Positions 62,800 through 64,000 of a stretch of 64,000 nt of DNA are shown here, in pieces (the first letter of the stretch is position 1; each line of letters begins with the position of its first letter). The DNA lies in contig NZ_CP027657.1 in the NCBI RefSeq assembly GCF_003008615.1, positions 3,596,001-3,660,000 on the forward strand, given 5' to 3'. Source of the stretch: Pseudomonas mendocina. GTDB taxonomy: Bacteria > Pseudomonadota > Gammaproteobacteria > Pseudomonadales > Pseudomonadaceae. The notes beneath the pieces were generated by a model. The model was not told the origin of the DNA. It searched no databases and saw only the letters and a list, made by a program, of their open reading frames with translations. Position numbers and translations under genes: made by a program.

Positions 62800-62915
62800 T
62801 GGCTGTAGGGTGCGCTGCGCGCACCGGGTGTGGTTCGCGGTCTTGAACAGCTCGACTGCTGCGCGTTTCGTTGAACCTGAGCGACCCCGGTGCGCACAGC
62901 GCACCCTACGCAACT
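62800..62915. repeat. Inverted pair of REP elements
   Basis: TAGGGTGCGCTGCGCGCACC (62807) faces GGTGCGCACAGCGCACCCTA (62889), between the convergent SDR and TetR genes. Confidence 0.7.
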
Positions 62916-62930
62916 GTCAGGCGTCAGTCG

Positions 62931-63497
62931 TTACGGCTTCTGCGCCTGCTCTATCAGCAGGCGGCGGGTCGTTTTCAGCAAACGGTCGGACAGCTCCGGA
63001 TCCTTGACGCTGCGCGACAGCAGCAGGGCGCCGACCATGGCCGAGAGCATCAGCACGCTTTCGTCTTCCGCATCCTCGCCTTCCAGGTTTTTCTCGATCA
63101 GCGCCAGGCGATTGCGCACCATCGCATCGGTAGTGGCGCTGGGTTCGCCACGTTGGCCCAGTTCTGCGGACATGGTCGGCAACGGGCAGCCGGCGCCAGG
63201 ATTGGTGCGATGCAGGTCGGACAGGTAGCGTTGGATGAACAGCTGCAACGGTGATTCGGCGCCTTCCAGCGCTTCGGCCGTGCTGCTTTCCAGCGTCTGC
63301 ACGGCATGTTGCAGGGCAGTTTCCACCAGATCGTCCTTGGACTTGAAGTGGGCATAGAAGCCGCCATGGGTCAGGCCCAGGGCCTTCATCAGCGGCTGCA
63401 GGCCGGTGGCACCGACGCCATCGCGGCGAAAGCGCAGGGCGGCTTCTTCGATGATGCGTTGATGGGTCTTGGCCTTGTGGTCTTCCGAATAGCGCAT
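62931..63497 (-). CDS. TetR-family regulator
   Basis: The 188-residue regulator has a TetR helix-turn-helix (HQRIIEEAALRFRRDGVGAT, GLQPLMKALGLTHGGFYAHF, KSKDDLVETAL) and a ligand domain with GAGCPLPTMSAELGQR. It resembles regulators of oxidoreductases with electrophile ligands. The likely target is its own promoter or the adjacent SDR. Confidence 0.9.
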   Translation of the reverse strand: MRYSEDHKAKTHQRIIEEAALRFRRDGVGATGLQPLMKALGLTHGGFYAHFKSKDDLVETALQHAVQTLESSTAEALEGAESPLQLFIQRYLSDLHRTNPGAGCPLPTMSAELGQRGEPSATTDAMVRNRLALIEKNLEGEDAEDESVLMLSAMVGALLLSRSVKDPELSDRLLKTTRRLLIEQAQKP

Positions 63498-63526
63498 GGG
63501 CTTTCTCGTCTATCAGATGCTGGATG

Positions 63527-63985
63527 TCATCTTACACCTGCGTCGATGTTCTGGCGCGGGGCGTTCATGTCCAGGATCAGGCAGGTGGTGGAGGCAACGG
63601 CGTAGAGACGCTCGTCGACGTCATACAGACGACCTTCGGCCAATGCAGTGGAGCGACCGAGGTGGATGATCCGGCCCTCGGCGCGTACCGGGCCGGCTTC
63701 ACTGCGTAGCGCGCGGATGTAGCTCACCCGCAGGTCGGCAGTGGTGTAACCCTGGCCGGGTTTGAGCAAGGTGTGCACGGCGCAGCCCATGCAGGAGTCG
63801 AGCAGGGTGGCGATGTAACCACCGTGCACGCTGCCCAGTGGGTTGTAGTGGCGCTGGTCGGGGGCGCCCTGGAAGACGAACAGGCCGCTGGCCCATTGCA
63901 CCGGGGTGAAATCGAGTACGGCGTTGATCGGTGGTGAGGGCAGGTCGCCACGGCCGATGCCGTCGAAGAAATCCATCGGCGTCAT
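63527..63985 (-). CDS. PaaI-family thioesterase
   Basis: The 152-residue hotdog-fold protein has HYNPLGSVHGGYIATLLDSC with the HGG motif, TTADLRVSYIRAL, and RIIHLGRSTALAEGRLYD. It probably hydrolyses an acyl-CoA. It lies 29 bp upstream of the TetR gene on the same strand and may be co-transcribed with it. The start ATG 63985 lies 15 bp from the window end. Confidence 0.9.
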   Translation of the reverse strand: MTPMDFFDGIGRGDLPSPPINAVLDFTPVQWASGLFVFQGAPDQRHYNPLGSVHGGYIATLLDSCMGCAVHTLLKPGQGYTTADLRVSYIRALRSEAGPVRAEGRIIHLGRSTALAEGRLYDVDERLYAVASTTCLILDMNAPRQNIDAGVR

Positions 63986-64000
63986 GGCGGCTACTTCCGC

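Overview
The window is about 64 kb of high-GC chromosome from a gammaproteobacterium that I read as Pseudomonas, probably the P. mendocina / oleovorans / alcaliphila group. The reasons are the block ychF-pth-rplY-prs-tRNA-Gln-ispE-lolB-(TPR)-hemA-prfA-prmC-moeB-murI-pagL, its neighbours phr/merR/hemH, a PagL lipid A deacylase, and families of Pseudomonas-type REP repeats. The species call is inference.

Layout. (1) 1-7.4 kb, core genes: the end of a PhoH-like ATPase, moaC-moaD-moaE, a membrane-anchored 5'-nucleotidase, a drug/metabolite transporter and small envelope proteins. (2) 7.4-20.3 kb, an apparently complete Pf1/Pf4-like filamentous prophage (inovirus). It sits in the 3' end of a tRNA-Met(CAT) gene and is bounded by a 48-bp direct repeat (7446-7493 and 20259-20306). 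It carries integrase, replication initiator, Zot/gpI, gpVI-like protein, adsorption protein, a 25-aa virion peptide, a CoaB-like major coat protein, a ssDNA-binding protein, an excisionase-like regulator and a divergent repressor. Between the repressor and attR lies low-GC cargo: a small membrane protein and, facing it, a three-gene operon (membrane-anchored Mrr-like nuclease, NdpA/NA37-family nucleoid protein, RelA/SpoT synthetase-domain protein). This operon is the best candidate for an undescribed defence system. (3) 20.3-25.8 kb, the remains of a second, related inovirus (excisionase pseudogene, intact repressor with a different operator, right-end sequence) mixed with broken toxin-antitoxin modules. 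In the same slot behind its repressor it carries a different cargo, a cytosine-5 methyltransferase plus an OLD-like ATPase.

(4) 25.9-39.0 kb, the housekeeping block named above. (5) 39.1-53.0 kb: a LysR regulator, an HPP/CBS membrane protein, and then one long tightly overlapping minus-strand operon. It runs from a YbgA-like protein through a MerR regulator, photolyase, NTF2-like protein, short-chain dehydrogenase, FAD oxidoreductase, DUF1365, CFA-type methyltransferase and DUF2878 to a YkgJ-like protein. Its promoter is overlapped by four TGTACA boxes, which fits a light-stress regulon controlled by the LitR/CarH-type MerR protein. A renalase-like oxidoreductase, a Trp-rich protein, a TIGR01777 epimerase and hemH follow. 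(6) 54.0-64.0 kb: two copies of a MITE-like repeat with inverted ends, a spinster-type MFS transporter, lipoproteins, a periplasmic binding protein, YjdM, a PuuD-like hydrolase, an EamA exporter, a Tsx-like channel, a short-chain dehydrogenase, a TetR regulator and a PaaI-type thioesterase.

All calls come from reading the sequence. No database search was run, so family names rest on motif recognition.
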